Assembly: GCF_000002995.4 (NCBI RefSeq)
Contig: NW_025062476.1
Location: forward strand, 6,685,001 to 6,749,000
Direction of reading: 5' to 3'
Origin: Brugia malayi
Lineage: Eukaryota; Nematoda; Chromadorea; Rhabditida; Onchocercidae
Length of the DNA stretch: 64,000 bases
This document shows, one piece after another, positions 1-30,600 of this stretch. The notes under the pieces are model-generated. The model was given only the letters and a program-made list of their open reading frames with translations, had not been told where the DNA came from and ran no database searches. Position numbers and translations under genes: made by a program. Position 1 is the stretch's first letter, and the number at the start of each line of letters is the position of its first letter.

Positions 1-3000
1 TATTTGGGTACCATAACCTTCTTACTTCCTACCTTCAACACTTTAATTACCCCAACGCTTCTTTCTTCTTTCTCCATATTCAACAAAAGTGAAAAGACTG
101 ACGATGTGAAAACATTAATTGTCAATACCGATGAATGATATAATGCATTTGCTTGTATACAAAAGTGAAGTGGACTCCGGAATTTTACAAATACTTTCAG
201 TCATTCCTTTAATCCTGAAGTTAGATTTATTTAATCATTAGTTAAGTTATTTCAGTGTTATTAGAACTGGAATTTATTTTAACCTTAATTAAAAAAAAAA
301 AAAAAAAAAAAAAACATTTTAGGTACCAACCATTTTGATGCGTGTTTATTTCATTTAAATTCATTTAAACTTAACTAATCAACAACGAGCACAGTATCTT
401 TTCAGCTTATCTACAAATCTTGGAATATATGTCTGATCATTCTTTCCTCAATATATAATGAACAGTACTGACTACTACTACTACTACTAAATAATATTAA
501 TAAATAGATTTGTGAGTGGGTACATTTCACACTTTTTGAGAGAGTGGACAACATCAGGAAGAAAGGATGTGTACATAAGTATTATGTACCCATGTAGACT
601 GTGTAAATACAACTACTGAGCTTTTCATTTGTGTGATTGTAGAGAGGACTCAATAAGAAGTGGCATCTTTCGAAGGACTATTTACTACAGAGCTTAAGAT
701 AGGATCAGGTAGACTTTCTCGTTACCTTTTTTCCCTTTAGTTCAAACTAGAATTAAGTGAATGAACCTTATCAGCCGAGAATACTTGTTTGCTGATATAG
801 CGATAATTTTATTAAGATGAAATTATTAGTGATTTTAGATATTCTTGTGAAAGTTCCATTTTTTAGATTTATGATACTATCGTACTTTGAGAGACTTCAA
901 TTAGATATTTTGAATTATCAGACATGATAACTTTTTTACATAAATATTGGCAATAGATTGAAAACTCATTTATTTTTAAGCCATTGAAAGAAACAAGATG
1001 TAATGTTATTGTCAGTCTCTCCCTTAAACGTATACTCGTTTACAAATTTATGAATAACTTTTTGAATGTCATGTTTTCATATTTATTTGTCATGTGCTGG
1101 ATGCTAAAGATTTAGTGCTTCCTTCTTTCCGAATTTTCTCCAATTCTTCTCATTTCGAAAATATACGTTGTTAGAGTAAAATCTTGACCAAAATTATTTC
1201 CAATGCACATAAAATAGATTTACTGTGGAATCTTTAAATCAGTTACATCACATTTTGATTCCGGTTTTGAGATCTCTTTCTTTGCATATATTTTTTCCGT
1301 AGCTATTATTAACTTGTAAAATTTCAAACTGTCTTACAGAACTTGTTGTTATCTTCCTTAAAAGAATGATTGTGTTAAAATTTAGGTGAAAACCATTTCA
1401 CTTTAATTTTAAAAATTTACACCGAAAAGAAGTGGTGTGAAGAAGTGAGAAAGTGTTCTCTATAGACCAGGCGAAGTTATTCCAAAACGTTTTTTGAATT
1501 TCTGATGATTTGACATTTCAAGAGCTGCAAATCTGCTTTTGTAAAAATTTCTATCTCCTCTCAAGGCTGATAAAGTTTTATCTGTGGGTATTATTTTTAC
1601 TTTTCATTTTTACTAGAAATTTCGTGGAAAAATGTCGTGGACAATTCTCCATAATTTTTCTGTGCAATTTCTTTTGAATATATTTTAATAGTTTTTATTT
1701 GTTACCTTTATTTGCCTTATAACTACTTCACTGTATACTTAGTTTTTGGAAACAGCAAAATCTTTCACTGAAGAATACCGGGACTGCCGAGAATTTAATT
1801 CAATATTTTTAAAATGCCATTGGAACTGTGGGATACTGCGAAGTATGAACTTATGTAAGAAATTTTACGAAACCAGTCACTAAGACACTAGCCGTTCTAT
1901 TCTATGTAAGTGAATAAAATTGGTGAAGTTAGCAATTTATTGCTGGCTGACTCAAGTTTTTTATAAGTCTCTGTATGAGTTTCTAGTAAATTATTTCTTA
2001 AATTTTTTCTGAAATTTACTGAAATTTCAAAAAATTTGACTCAAAAGTTATTGGGAAAAGCAATACGAAATGCTTAAAACAACAACGTGCATATTTATCA
2101 GTATTTTTAAAAAAAATTTTTTTTTTTTTACTAATGCTTAAATCATTCCGGAACATGTCGATTGCAACCAATAATTTCAAAATATAAAACTATTTTTAGT
2201 ACAACAAGTATAAGACAAAAATGGCATGGAAATTCTGCAATAGAAACAGGTGTAATTCTAATTTTTACTTTGAACTGAACAGGTCATTCAGATTTTAATA
2301 CAAGTCGACAGCGATTATCATTTTTCTTGCACGTTTGATATGATTGGCACTAACTTCCTTGAAATCTGATACCTGTCTTTAGCTTAATCGCTTTCGCTAT
2401 TTTCATTTGCCTGTAGCATAGATTTGTACGAAACTTGTGAATGACAAGTATTGAAATTTTTTTCATTTTTTGTTGATATACTATTTGAACGTTCTTTCCT
2501 CTCACTATCTATTTGTTACCTCAATAATGATTTAGTGAATAAAACTTATTTTAATTTGAGGAACTTATAATACATCTAAATAGAAATTTGAGCTTAATTG
2601 AATAAGGACGAAAAGCTGCAAAGGGTTAAATTAACTTAAACGAAACGAAGCCCATGGCAAATAAAGTGAAAATATAGTGTTTGATGTGAAATATTAAGTC
2701 AATATTTGTAATAAGTTTTGGAAAAATAATTTCTAATCTAAGAAATAGTATCCGTTTGCTTCTAAACATAATATTATATATCTGTTTGGTGCATTCCATC
2801 GGTCGATCGGCAACTGTCAATGATTGGCTGACTGGGAGGTAATATTCGTGAAAGGTAATTCGATACATTCTTTTCCGAAAAACTGAATAACATTCCACTC
2901 AAAGCTTCCTTCACTTGCAAATATTTAGCAACATCCTTGGGTGTATCTTTATTGAAGTATACAATGCTTGCACAGCTATTAGAATTTGGATGGGTTATGA

Positions 3001-5145
3001 CAATTGTAAAGCTTACGGCTGTAAAACGAGTTTTCATTGCTAGTTACGTTGATAATAGCTCCATATTAAGAGGTGTGTACTACACCTGCATCATGCATGC
3101 ATATATGCATTCTTGTGAACAGTGAGCAATAGCTGCAGGTGCAAGACGTCTAGGATAATTTACGTGTTGTGAAGTTAATGCGTGATGAGTAATATATTGT
3201 TTAAAGTTGATTTCAAGGATTGTGGAGAATAAAAGAGCGGAAATCTCTGAGCCAAATATAAACAGAAAAGGAAACTATTATAATACTGAATCAAAATCAA
3301 TTTTACTGATGTGAAATGGTAAAAGTTACTGAATTCTTATTTATTAATGATAAATGAGATCTTATTCATGAGGATTTTTTCTCTTCTTTAAATCTGAAAA
3401 TCTCGAGACATTTTTTAAATTCCTTAAAAACTTATATTATGTCGTACACATGGTTGTGACACAGATAAATTTTTGTTCTATATTTGTTATTATATTTAGT
3501 ATTATTTATTATATTTATTGCATATTATTATTATTATTATTATATTCAGTCTTCAGCGAATTTTCAGCGAGCGCTATAAAAGATCAAGCAAATCAAATAG
3601 ATCAAATGGAATGCAAATATTCGTTTTTTTTTTTTTTATTAATTCAATTCAGTGAGATTCTGTTGTTTCTTTCCACTTTAATAGATTTTGACATTTGTTT
3701 CCTTCACGATAAATAAATGTTGTATATTGTTCTTATCTTTTTATATTCTGACATCGAAGGAATTACTTCATCCCAAATATTTCTAATTAATTAGTTTGAA
3801 TTTATTCTTTCATTCAACTAACACCTCTGTTCTAATGATTGAAAACTTAATCTAGTTAGTACTTTTGTTATCAGCTAACTTACAATTATTACAATTATTT
3901 ATTACAATTCCAATTATTTCTAAGACATCTCTCTCAATCGTCATATTTATAGATAGTTGATTTTTGGAACAGTGTTCAAAAAATTTTCTTGAAAGTTCAT
4001 TCTCTAAATAGCTTTTAATACGAGTTTTCTAGATCCCTCTGAGGATATCAGATTCATGTATATAAAATATTGGATGATCTAACTAAGATGACCATGAAAC
4101 TCTTTCTCATTTTAATTGTACTAGTTATTAATGAGACAAATTAAAGGGAAAAATTCTGAAGCGTTCTTTTCTTTTTCTTTTGACTTTTTTTTTAAATTTT
4201 CGGCCATATTAGGGAGAAAATAATGAGCAAATGATATGGCAGCTCATTCGTTCGGCTGTTCAGGTAAAATAAGATAGAGGTTGTCATTTTCATTTTGGGT
4301 TGTCATTTTGGTTAAGAAATAAGGTGACGAAAGATGCCAAAGCAATTGTGCTAGTGTCGTTAACTTCCTCCATTATCACATAACCTTTCATTTTAACTTC
4401 TTTTCTTTTAAAAACAGACTTTCTATGCTGTATTTCCACCATTCTGGATATATTAGTTCATTTTTCTATTTAATAATTAAATGAAAATTTAGTAATTTTT
4501 TTCTGTGTCTTATCCAGTCTTCTCCCTCGAATATAAACTTTTTTACTGATGGCGATTTTAACAACTATTAAAGCAACTCTTTATTTAGAAATATTTATAA
4601 GAATCATCATCATTTGATATCAGTTTATGGAGTAACTTGATGAGACAGAACATACATTATCTGTCTGAAAAGAAATGTTTATTTAATACAAGTTCCTCTC
4701 AATGCGGAATTAATCCTTTAGTTTATCTCATCCTAGAAGTCATTTACAACTGAGTGACATGCATTTTGCATCTTACTCCATTTTCCAATGCTTAGTTCTT
4801 TTTTTGAATCAAGTTTATTGCAGAGAAAAAAAAGCGGAGATGATATGAAGCAATTTGCAGAATTTTTTAATTAGATTTCCTTCTCTCACTATTAGCAATA
4901 CATCTATCTCATTAAGAGCTGAAGCTATGCAGTCTATCTATCGGATTAACTCAGCTAAATCATTTCTTCATTTCCATATTCCCTTTTATCATTTCTGCTA
5001 CATTTTAAAATGGTTGATTAATTTTTTCCAAACGTACCTTTTTATTTAAATTTATCAAGTCATTTTGTTTCTAACTTATTCCAATTTCTTCAACAGCGGT
5101 TTTATTGTGAATGAGGCCCTAATTGGATGTTCTATAATGCTATGT

Positions 5146-5194
5146 TGTGTATGTGCGTGTGTATGTGTGTGTGTGTGCATGTATGTGTCTGTGT
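5146..5194. repeat. (TG)n microsatellite
   Basis: Imperfect TG/TATG dinucleotide run of about 49 bases, seen directly. It is interrupted by C and A substitutions and lies in non-coding DNA. Confidence 0.85.
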
Positions 5195-8069
5195 ATAAAA
5201 CTAAGGTGACTTAGCAGGCTTAGTCAGTACAATCTTTAGCCAAGCTGTCGATGTTTTTTCACCGAATTTATTTGTATCATTTTTCTGTAATTCACATTGC
5301 ACTGTTTTGTCACATTGTCAGTAGCATCGAGTGTTTTGCTTGAATAAAATGTTATTAAATTAATAATTTTCTCCTCTCCCTCCTCAATTATGCTTCCCTG
5401 AAATGAGGTATTAGTATATATCAGTTGCAGTAATGAAACCAACACATCCATATCGTATTTCAAATTCTGCATTTGCATTATCTTTGTTGCACTTTGTAAA
5501 CTTTCTTATTCTGATAGCTAAGTTTATGAAAAGGTGAAGCCGTTATGTATATCAGTTCTCTCTAATTCATCTAGTTCTAATAATATACTTTTATTTTTAA
5601 TTAACAATTTTTCTTTTTTTTTTAAAAAAACAATTGAATAATGCAGCTTAGATTTTTTACTATGAAAAAACTTTTCTGCATTAATGTTTTGTTATTTTGT
5701 GTGAATCAGTACTCTAAAGAACAGCTTTTTTCTTGTTTAATTCATCAGCCAAAATAAATCTTTCGGATAATGCGTAAAGTGTCGATTTGTGTCAATGCGG
5801 TAAGTCACATTGGCTTTTTTGTTTTATCATAGCTTACTTATTAGAATATGATATATCTCATGAAGATTGATGTAGTGTGAGACATTTAGTAACTGATAGA
5901 ACCATTCCTGAATACTGCTAACTGCAAGAAATGAATAAATATTCGGCTAGATAAAGAATTATTATTGTAATTGCATAATTTTTTGAAGCATTGAATTCCA
6001 TTTCCCGTACCTGTCGATCGCCTGTTTACACATCCTGTTATTGTGCGTTCTTTTCATTCGTTGTTCTTCACTTCATAATACTGACACTGACCTTTTATGT
6101 AGAGAGCTGTACTGTAGTAAGACTTGCAGTTCACTCCTACATATAATTGTTGTGCTGAGAATGTTGAAGGTACTCAGATGACAGTGGATTGCAGAAAACA
6201 GAAAACTATTATGACCTTCAGCAAAGTGATGCTCAATTAAACATGATAAGGTGCTGAGCATGCATTGCTTTCTCCATTGCATGAAGAAACCTATTTGTGT
6301 CATCCTCTCCTGAAATAATGCTTTTCCACATTTACAAATCAAATCTTATTCGTTTTCGATCTTTTCGATTTTATGATTTTTCATTGTACATTTCAACATC
6401 TGTTCAGTTTTGTCATTAGTATTATCGATACTTCAATTTAAAATCATCATAGGAGCTTTACGGACGTGCCTTGTACTAGATAAGGATATCTTTATCGATA
6501 GAGCTTCAATAGGAGACTTGCAATATCTTCTGATTATTCTTTTTAATGCAGAAATTAAGTTAGCCCCTGGGTCACCTTTGGGTCAAGTATCTTTTTCTCC
6601 TCTTCAGTTCACTTAATATCAGTTCATTAGCTCTTAGCTTGAAAACAGTTTCCTTCTAAATTCATTTTTCTGCCAACATAACAGATGTAAAAATTTCATC
6701 TTGTCTTATAAAACAAAGTCTTCAATGTGCTTAATTGCGCATTTTGGACAGATGGCCTCATCTTCTCACTCGATAAGTGCTGATGACCTCTGCAAATAAC
6801 ATACAAGCTGCTCAAACCTGAATTTCTAATTGGAAAGATTTCTAATCTGCTTGTATATTACATCCATAAAACAGTCCTCTGAATTTAAAAAAAAAACCAT
6901 AAATTTTAATATGTTTTAATAAATATTACGAATCATATGTTACTGAAAATAACTGTTGGAGAATTTTGAGAGTGTAAAGAATGCTGCAATTTCCTCAAGC
7001 TTTTCACGTAAGACATTTTGAATGAGGACGAATTTCTGAGTTCCATTCACAAGCATTATGATCTTAGAGACAAATTAATGTACACTTCTTGTGATCGGAA
7101 TTTCTGAAACGGAATGGAAGAATGAAAGGGAGATAGGGTGGAAAGAGACTGGAGTAATTTCGTGGAACCTGAACAATGGTAACTTGAATAATTCACGATG
7201 AATAGGACAACTAGGGACTTTGACTTTTCATCCATGTCTTAAAAAAGCTTTCCATTGAATTTTATCCATCCATTTCCAGGTATGCCAGCCATTGATTATT
7301 TATAAAGTTTGCTGCAATTTCATTAGAAGGCATTTAAATTCAAATTCGAGTTAGGGTGCACACCTCCTTATCTTTTTGATGGCTTTTGGATTTTTTGAAA
7401 AACTTTGCAATTTGCAATTTTTTTTTTTTTTTGTTTTTGAAAGCAAATTAAATGAATTTCATGCAAATACTTAAGAGAATATATTAATTATTGTTGAGCT
7501 CTCTAAAAACACTTTTCAGTTGCATTTTTTCTTTTTGCATTTATTCATTAATATTAAACCTTGGAATGCAAGCAAATGAGCAGTTTTGCCCATTATTGCT
7601 TATCCAGAAAGACGAGGCTTACTTTATGTCCCATTCCCTTCTGTCAATTTCTGTCTTTTCCTTTCCTGTCCTGTCCTGTCTTCTCATTCCTTTACTTTCG
7701 CGATAAGAATCGATGATGATTGTCGCCTTCAGCACATTTACATGCCAGTTCGTCATTCATTAATGCTTGGTACTTCTCCTTCTCCCCAATCCAATCCAAC
7801 CTTAGCAATAAATAAAGCTTCTTGACCAGAGTCTTGTTGTGAACTCTTCCTATTATAGCGTTCATCAAATCATGCACACATGAAATGAAATTTTTTCGGA
7901 CACAATCAACATCAATTACTTTTCTTTAAATCCATTTACTCTCCTGAAATTGCAGAAATTGACTGGTAAAAAGATTTTCGAATTCGCTTTTTTCACAACT
8001 TGGGGTTATTTGTTGGATTTTTTTTGAAAAATTCGAAAATTTTCTTTTCCTTTTTTTTGTTCCCTCTCT

Positions 8070-8076
8070 TTATATA

Positions 8077-8112
<36 letters not shown>
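8070..8112. repeat. (TA)n microsatellite
   Basis: Alternating TA run broken once by TTTT near 8081-8084. It lies just past the 3' side of the weak minus-strand candidate at 8127-9016. Confidence 0.9.
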
Positions 8113-8114
<2 letters not shown>

Positions 8115-8126
8115 TGATAAAAATGT

Positions 8127-9016
8127 TTAATATTCAGCATCAGTGTTTAAAATTATAATTTTAAAGATGAAAATTGTAATTAACTGAGAATAGAAATGGC
8201 GGTCTTCTAGAAATAATTGCAGTCGTTGGTAATAAGTTACCGCTAGCGATCTGCTCAGTTTATGAAAATGTGTAATCACTGTTTGAAATGATGGATAGTT
8301 GGTGTAGGAGGTTGGACAGCAATTCATCAATAACAGTTGACATACGGAAGCATCGGCTTGTCGCGTTTCTGATCTATTCTATTGATGTACTGTTGCTACA
8401 AGTACTATTATCATTATTGCGCTTCTGAAACAGTTCCACAATTTAATATCATCTGAAAGTGTCGCTGAGCAAGAAATGATCAGTACTACTGATTGAGTGA
8501 TGATGAATGATGATGGTATTGATAGGAAAATAAACATTATCATCGCTTTACAGTAGTCGTAAACAATACTTAACCATTCACTGCTTTGCACGCTGAAAGA
8601 TTGAACTCACTGGACAGTCATGTGACCTTTTCTGCTTTTCCTTTTTTTGCTCTTAAGAAGGTGAAATTCATACGAAAGCTTTTTATTATCGTCCAATGCA
8701 AATTCAGCAGATAATATTGTTCCAACATTGCAAGCAGTGATAGTATTACTAATACTTTTTTAAGTAAAATGTAAAACCATTTGGTGAGAAATACATCTGC
8801 TGAAAAATATTTGGAGGCATATTTCAAATCAAGCAAAAATGATGGATGAATGAGAGCTACACGGGCAACGATAATAATAGAGGTTGACATTGATGTTGTG
8901 CAAACGGTGAGACTAATTCCGGTACTTAAAAGCTTTCCGTTCACCTCTAACTGAAGATCACTAATTGTGTTCATACATTTGACACACTTCATTAACCATA
9001 AGCCATTCACATTCAC
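8127..9016 (-). other. Possible minus-strand multi-pass membrane protein fragments (weak)
   Basis: Three consecutive minus-strand open stretches, 9016-8618 (132 residues), 8591-8379 and 8330-8127, encode cysteine-containing hydrophobic segments of the sort found in worm serpentine receptors. One hydrophobic stretch in the first piece runs from about residue 33 to 60, and another near the middle of the second. I could not join them cleanly: the only donor/acceptor pair that keeps frame between the first two pieces (GTCACA to TTTCAG) would leave an intron of about 34 bases, too short for a normal nematode intron. No family signature is recognisable. It may be a decayed receptor gene or chance open frames in AT-rich DNA. 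Confidence 0.2.
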
Positions 9017-10151
9017 AACATTTATGATGTTAAGTATTATTATATTTCACAGGCAGTGTAGTTCTTTAAGAATGATTTTAAGTTTTATTCTGAAGTTTTA
9101 TTAAACTAAGAATTGATTAATAAAAAAAGAATTTAAATATGGAAAAAATTTACTAATATTTCTTCCATATTTAGAAAAATCTGATCTGAAGATTTCTGAC
9201 GATTTCAAAACAAATAGAAATTAATAAAAATGTTTAAATTACATGGAGTAAAACTAAAATGCTAATCTATAAAGTTCTTCTGCATATTAAAATACTCAGC
9301 TCATTTATTGGATTGTTATGAATTATTCTCTTTGTTGAAGTATTCCTTCTCATTTTCCTTTGGCACTGATGTGCTTGGCTCTTATCTAATTATGAAAAGA
9401 CTTATTTCCAGGAGGACAAAAGATGTTCTGTTAAGCATCATCGCTTGCTTGACTTGACTTGTTCTCTCGGTCTTCTGAGATGAGCGCGTTTCGTTCGTTT
9501 CTTTACCCCTGATACTATCAATTTATCGCATTATCACATTTCATGAAAAATTCTATTATTAGGAATTTTTAATGGTTTAGTCTCTGATTTCGTCATTTTC
9601 TAAATATCTTCTAACTGCAGTTTGATTTATCCATCTTTTTGATCATTTTAATGTTCTGCTCGAGCTGTTGGAAAAATTTTTTTCTTTTTATATGTCCTCA
9701 TAATGATGAATAAGAAAACAGCTAATGAATGAGCTAGTAACACAAAAATTAAGTCTTTTTAATAGCAATAATTTTTGTTCTAATATATATATATTTTAAT
9801 ATCTGTGTAGATACTGCTTAATTTGAAGTTACATCAGTTGGTATTTAAAATTTAACCTGACATATTCACATTTACATCGTTATTCATTGTGATTTTTATA
9901 TTACTGGGTAATTAGAATAATTTTATTTTTTTCTTTTGGAGAATGACAGATGAGTTGTTCTAAATGTTTGATTATAAAGAAAGTGGCAACAGGAATGATT
10001 TTATAAATAAGCTTTGCTTGCTTTTTCTTCACCTAATAACTTCCTGTGGTTAATAAAGAATTTATAATTTCAGCAAAATATCTTTATGATATAGTTGTTT
10101 ATATTCATCACTTGTTCTTTGAGGCGAAGATCGTCTGAATCAACTATTTTT

Positions 10152-10212
10152 ATATATAATGATAATTAAATTCTATATATAATGATAAACATATAATGAT
10201 AATTAAATTCTA
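10152..10212. repeat. Short tandem duplication
   Basis: A unit of about 20 bases with the core ATAATGATAATTAAATTCT occurs at about 10156-10174 and again at about 10194-10212. It lies about 75 bases upstream of the first ROR exon found. Confidence 0.8.
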
Positions 10213-10286
10213 CAGTTATATGTTAACTCTCACTTATTATCACTGGGATAATGAGAACATTTTAAAACTTCTAAGATTTTTTGCAG

Positions 10287-26222
<15,936 letters not shown>

Positions 26223-27695
26223 AAGAATCTGGCTTCTTTCTAAATGCATATTCTTATTCACCATTCGTATAAAGTTCATGCAGTGAACCGCATTGTTACT
26301 ATTGTTATTGTTGTTTTCTGTTGCTTGTGTAGAATGATTATTGTTGATACTTTATTATTTCCTCTGTTCTCAATGATCTCAGTTTTCAGTTTTCTGGACG
26401 ATTCTTCGACCATTCTTGCTGTATTATGACTGTTTATTCGTCATTTTTGATTAGGATATTTATTCTCTCCACTGTTATTTTAATTTAGGTGAAAATATGA
26501 ATAGCAGAAAGAAAACTCGCTGTTATCAAAATTATTTCCATGAAGCCTGCATTCATATTATATGATTTCTGTCTTGTTCTACCTCATTATTACAGTCCAA
26601 GTTATTAAGAAAATATGAAAAATAATAGAGATGTTGTTACTAGTTGGCAGGAACTAGTTAAAAATAATATGTCAGTCCGGTAAGAATTATTTTCGTACTG
26701 TTTACGAAATGTTGACTTTTTACTGATAGAACTCGAGATTTTTGGAGACTTTGCCTGCTTCTTTAAAATTTTCTCAACTCATCGAGCTTATTAAATGCTG
26801 TATTTTCCATACTTTAAAGTTATTTTTATGTCAGTCTCACAATACTTCATAATCATGTATATATATATATATATATATTTTTGTAGAATACGTCTATATA
26901 TTCATAATGCCATCTCTTTTTTCAATCAGATAAAACAGGGTTACAAAACAGTGTGCTAAATGTTCTTTCTCTCACATATTGCATTCATTCATTTTTTGAA
27001 AAACTTAGATGATTATTACATTTATCGATGCTATTGACATTTCCATTTTATTTTTGATTTTAAAGTTGTGGGCAGTGATAGATTTGATAAGATTCTTCAG
27101 ATTATTTTGCTGTTTTTACTAGTATCATTTCATTATTGCTTAGATGCACTTTCTTCATGATACAAAAGCTTACACCAAATGAAGACAAACGATTACTAAA
27201 TGGTGTATTCCACATTACATCACGATCAATTACTCGTCTTGCCAATAGATGCAGTCAAATTTATTTTCATTCATATCTGTCTAATTACCTTATTTCGAAG
27301 ATAATTATCTCTAGGTGGGATAAACACCATGAACCATTTGGTATCATATCATTGTTATAGCATGATTACACTAAATTGATGATTACTTGTGTTATTCATG
27401 ATTCTAGTCGAAGAGTTGTCCTTTATCAAGTTATTCCCAACGATCAAACCATTAAATGGTGCACGGCCTTCTTTGCTATACTTATATCCGTACAGTACGT
27501 AGAGTATCATTCCTGAAATGTGACTGATAAATGATAAACGTGAAAATATCAGATTTCTTTAAGAGGCATATTTAGTTAGAAATTTCTGTGATTTTTTTTT
27601 TAGTCGTAGGAAGTTTATGAATTAAATCAAGTAGGGCGTAGACTCCTAATTAACAAGTTATCAATTTTTAAAATAAAAAAAAAAAAGTGAACTTA
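26223..27695. other. Convergent intergenic region between the ROR and transporter genes
   Basis: The ROR stop codon (26220-26222) and the minus-strand transporter stop (27696-27698) face each other across about 1.5 kb. Both 3' untranslated regions must lie here. I see no canonical AATAAA close to either stop. An AT dinucleotide run sits at 26858-26878. No gene is supported. Confidence 0.7.
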
Positions 27696-30600
27696 TTAAC
27701 CAGTAATAATCCAAGCGATAAATCCCACTACCGTGATACAATCAGTAGTGCATGCCACCAGTATGGCTAGAAAGATTACAAGAAGTGTGAGGTGTGGAAA
27801 TGCAGGTGTTTTACAACTTCGTTCATTGTTTATCGGATTAACTGTTTGTCGGGCAATGTTTATCATGAGATATACCAAAGTTATGCATGCCAAAAGCATT
27901 GGTAGAGTTAAATACGGCTATAAATTAATTTCAAAATCAATTCATATACTGTAAAAATTTGAGTATTAGTATGTGAATCGTTTTAACAAGGCATCTGTTT
28001 CTGCCTGAAAATTCCACACCATAAACCCACAAAGTTGAGGAATTTGCAGTCGTAATGCAGGTGTGCAATGAGTGCGATAAGGATTTGAAATTATTAATCG
28101 GATACTTCGCAATCAATTTAGGTTTGGTGTAAACTGGGAAGATGGATTGAAAATCTAAATGAAAGTTTCAGAATTGTGACATGATATTGATTGTTCATGA
28201 CGTGATAATTGAACTGCTTCTTTCGGATAATTATTCTGAATTCAATTTATGAAAGTATTTAGAGAGATTTAAATTAAAGCTATATTAGTTAATTTTTATA
28301 TCACCTTTCCTAATTTTCTTGCAAAATGAAAGAAAGAATAAATAATTAGATGAAACCATCTTCCAACAATTTTTTAATCAGTTATATATTGAAAGAACCA
28401 CCAAAATCTCGCAGATACCTTTGTTAAGCTGCTCTCGGTCTTGAGAATCAGAAGTCCAATAATTACAGAACTTAAAATAAAGAGAAACAAAGTTCTCATT
28501 GAACATTTATGGTCAGTTTTGTCGAAATCTTGCGAACCAGACACTGATCCAGGATATCTGTTCCAGTATGGCATCTTGGGAATATCATGTTCAAAAATGT
28601 GAAACTTATGCTTGTTGATTTCAGCTGAAACAAGGTAATATTTCTGTTTCAATTGAAGCAGAAGTGGAACTCGGAAAATGAAAAATTATTAATTCAGAAG
28701 TACAACTTAAAATAAAGAGTGATAAAGTTCTCATAGAGCGTTTATAGTTCAATTATTTAAATCCTGAAATACCAAATTAAAATCTGAATTTAATGCATTA
28801 AACTCAGTACAAATTTGTTTTATGGTTAATTATTAAACAAATTTTTACTGAAATCAATGGAGTGTCCTGATTAATCTTCCAAAAAAAAAAAAAAAAAAAA
28901 AAAAAACACTATTACTTAATTCAATTAGCTTAAACGGTAACCATAATACACATGATACTTACTGAGTAAAAAGTGAAGTGAGGAAATTGAAGTGACTGTT
29001 CAGGTTAGATGACATTATTATGCAAAATAAGTTAACAACTGAAAATTAAACAAGGAGCAATCTTATCAAGAAAAATCTATATTAAAGACTTAGGGATTAT
29101 GATAGGAACAATGAAAATTTAACCATAATTTAAGCTAATAATTGAGTAGAAATTATTCCCACTTTCACTGAAGCATGAAGAACATGGAGATCTGATACAG
29201 TTGTGGCCAAAGTCGTAAGTGTCCTGTGATGACATAGACAGTCGTTTTCTGTCATCACAAAATTTTGTTGTTGTTTCCTTTAGATTTTCTGCTAGCAACT
29301 GTAACAATGCAATTTCAAATTTTTGGAAAAAATTTGAAAAGCAAATTGTTTCGACAGTTTAAAAGTCCAACTAAATTATGGTAGTCATAGGTGAGGTGAT
29401 CAAAAGAAATTTGAATCCAGTTAAAATGTCACTGAAGCAACCTTTTACGTCTTATTGCTTATTTTTTATTTCTGATTAAAAACTGAATCAAGGCTTAGTT
29501 CCTTTATAATAAAACATAATGCAATTAATAACTGCCATTTAGAATTAATGAAAAAATATTATTTGAAAATGAAATGCAACTATTGAGAAGGCAAGTGTGC
29601 TTAATAAATTTAGATATGAGAAACTTAAATTCAATTTTTACTAAGGCAAAATACTCACATTATTAAATGTACTGTATCGCAAACCAGTAAGTGAATTTTT
29701 CGCCAAATTTCTCTCACTTAGCTTTTGATCCGCTTCATTTTCTTCGTCTTCCTCATTTAGCAACAATCCCAAATTTTCATTTATTGATGATATCTGGAAG
29801 AGTGAAGAGAAGTAAAGAAGAGATTCGCTAATTTTACGATAGAATTTATATAAGCAATCAGATAAGAGGCACAACAAACTACTCATCTTTTCTTATACTA
29901 TGCATGAATGCTGTAATTTTTTGTCTGATTCTTTTAAAGTTCAATCACAGAAAATAAATTTTTCTAGATACTATCACTTTATTGCTACTAAATGAATTTA
30001 TGCAAATATAGATATTCAGAAAATTGATATACTTTATCCATCCAGTTCTCACAAACTTCTTGTTGACACTGTACTTCCTGTTGAGTAATGATGTTTCGTA
30101 GGATTTCGCAACTGCTTATCATTTCACTATTTTCGTCATCTGTACTCCACCTGTAGCTAAAAAAGAATTTGTCCGATGGAAGAAACGGAAAGAAACTCAA
30201 TTTTGTGCAGAATTAGATTTTAATTTTGCAAATATTTCGCTGTAAAAAGTTGGAAATTGATCGAATTAGTAAACAGTTTTATGATAAGGTAAAAAGTGGT
30301 GGAGGGAAGTGAGGAAATTGTGTAATTGAATATTTTGAAAAATTAAAATCAGTGTGTTAAAAACTTGAAAGTGTTTATTATGCTTGTATTGGCATTAACA
30401 AATATGATTACCCGGAGACGGTAACCGAACACGAATCTCCATCATCCGTGAAAATATTCGATGATTTAGTTTTGTGTCGATTATACCGGTTGCGATAAAT
30501 GCCGCGGTAGAATGCTGTCTCTCGAAATAGTCCAACCACATTTGGATTGTAGCGCTGATCGTATATCAAACAGCCCTGTATAATAAGTGGATAGTCAATT

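Larger units (their letters stand above)
1..10286. other. Long stretch without a supported gene, 5' of the ROR gene
   Basis: No reading frame here shows recognisable domains or a coherent set of splice sites, apart from the weak minus-strand candidate at 8127-9016 listed separately. The stretch is AT-rich and holds homopolymer and microsatellite runs: A24 at 291-314, an ATT run at 3523-3543, a TG run at 5146-5194 and a TA run at 8070-8112. The missing first exon(s) and promoter of the ROR gene, including its signal peptide, probably lie here or in front of the window, but I could not place them. Confidence 0.5.
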
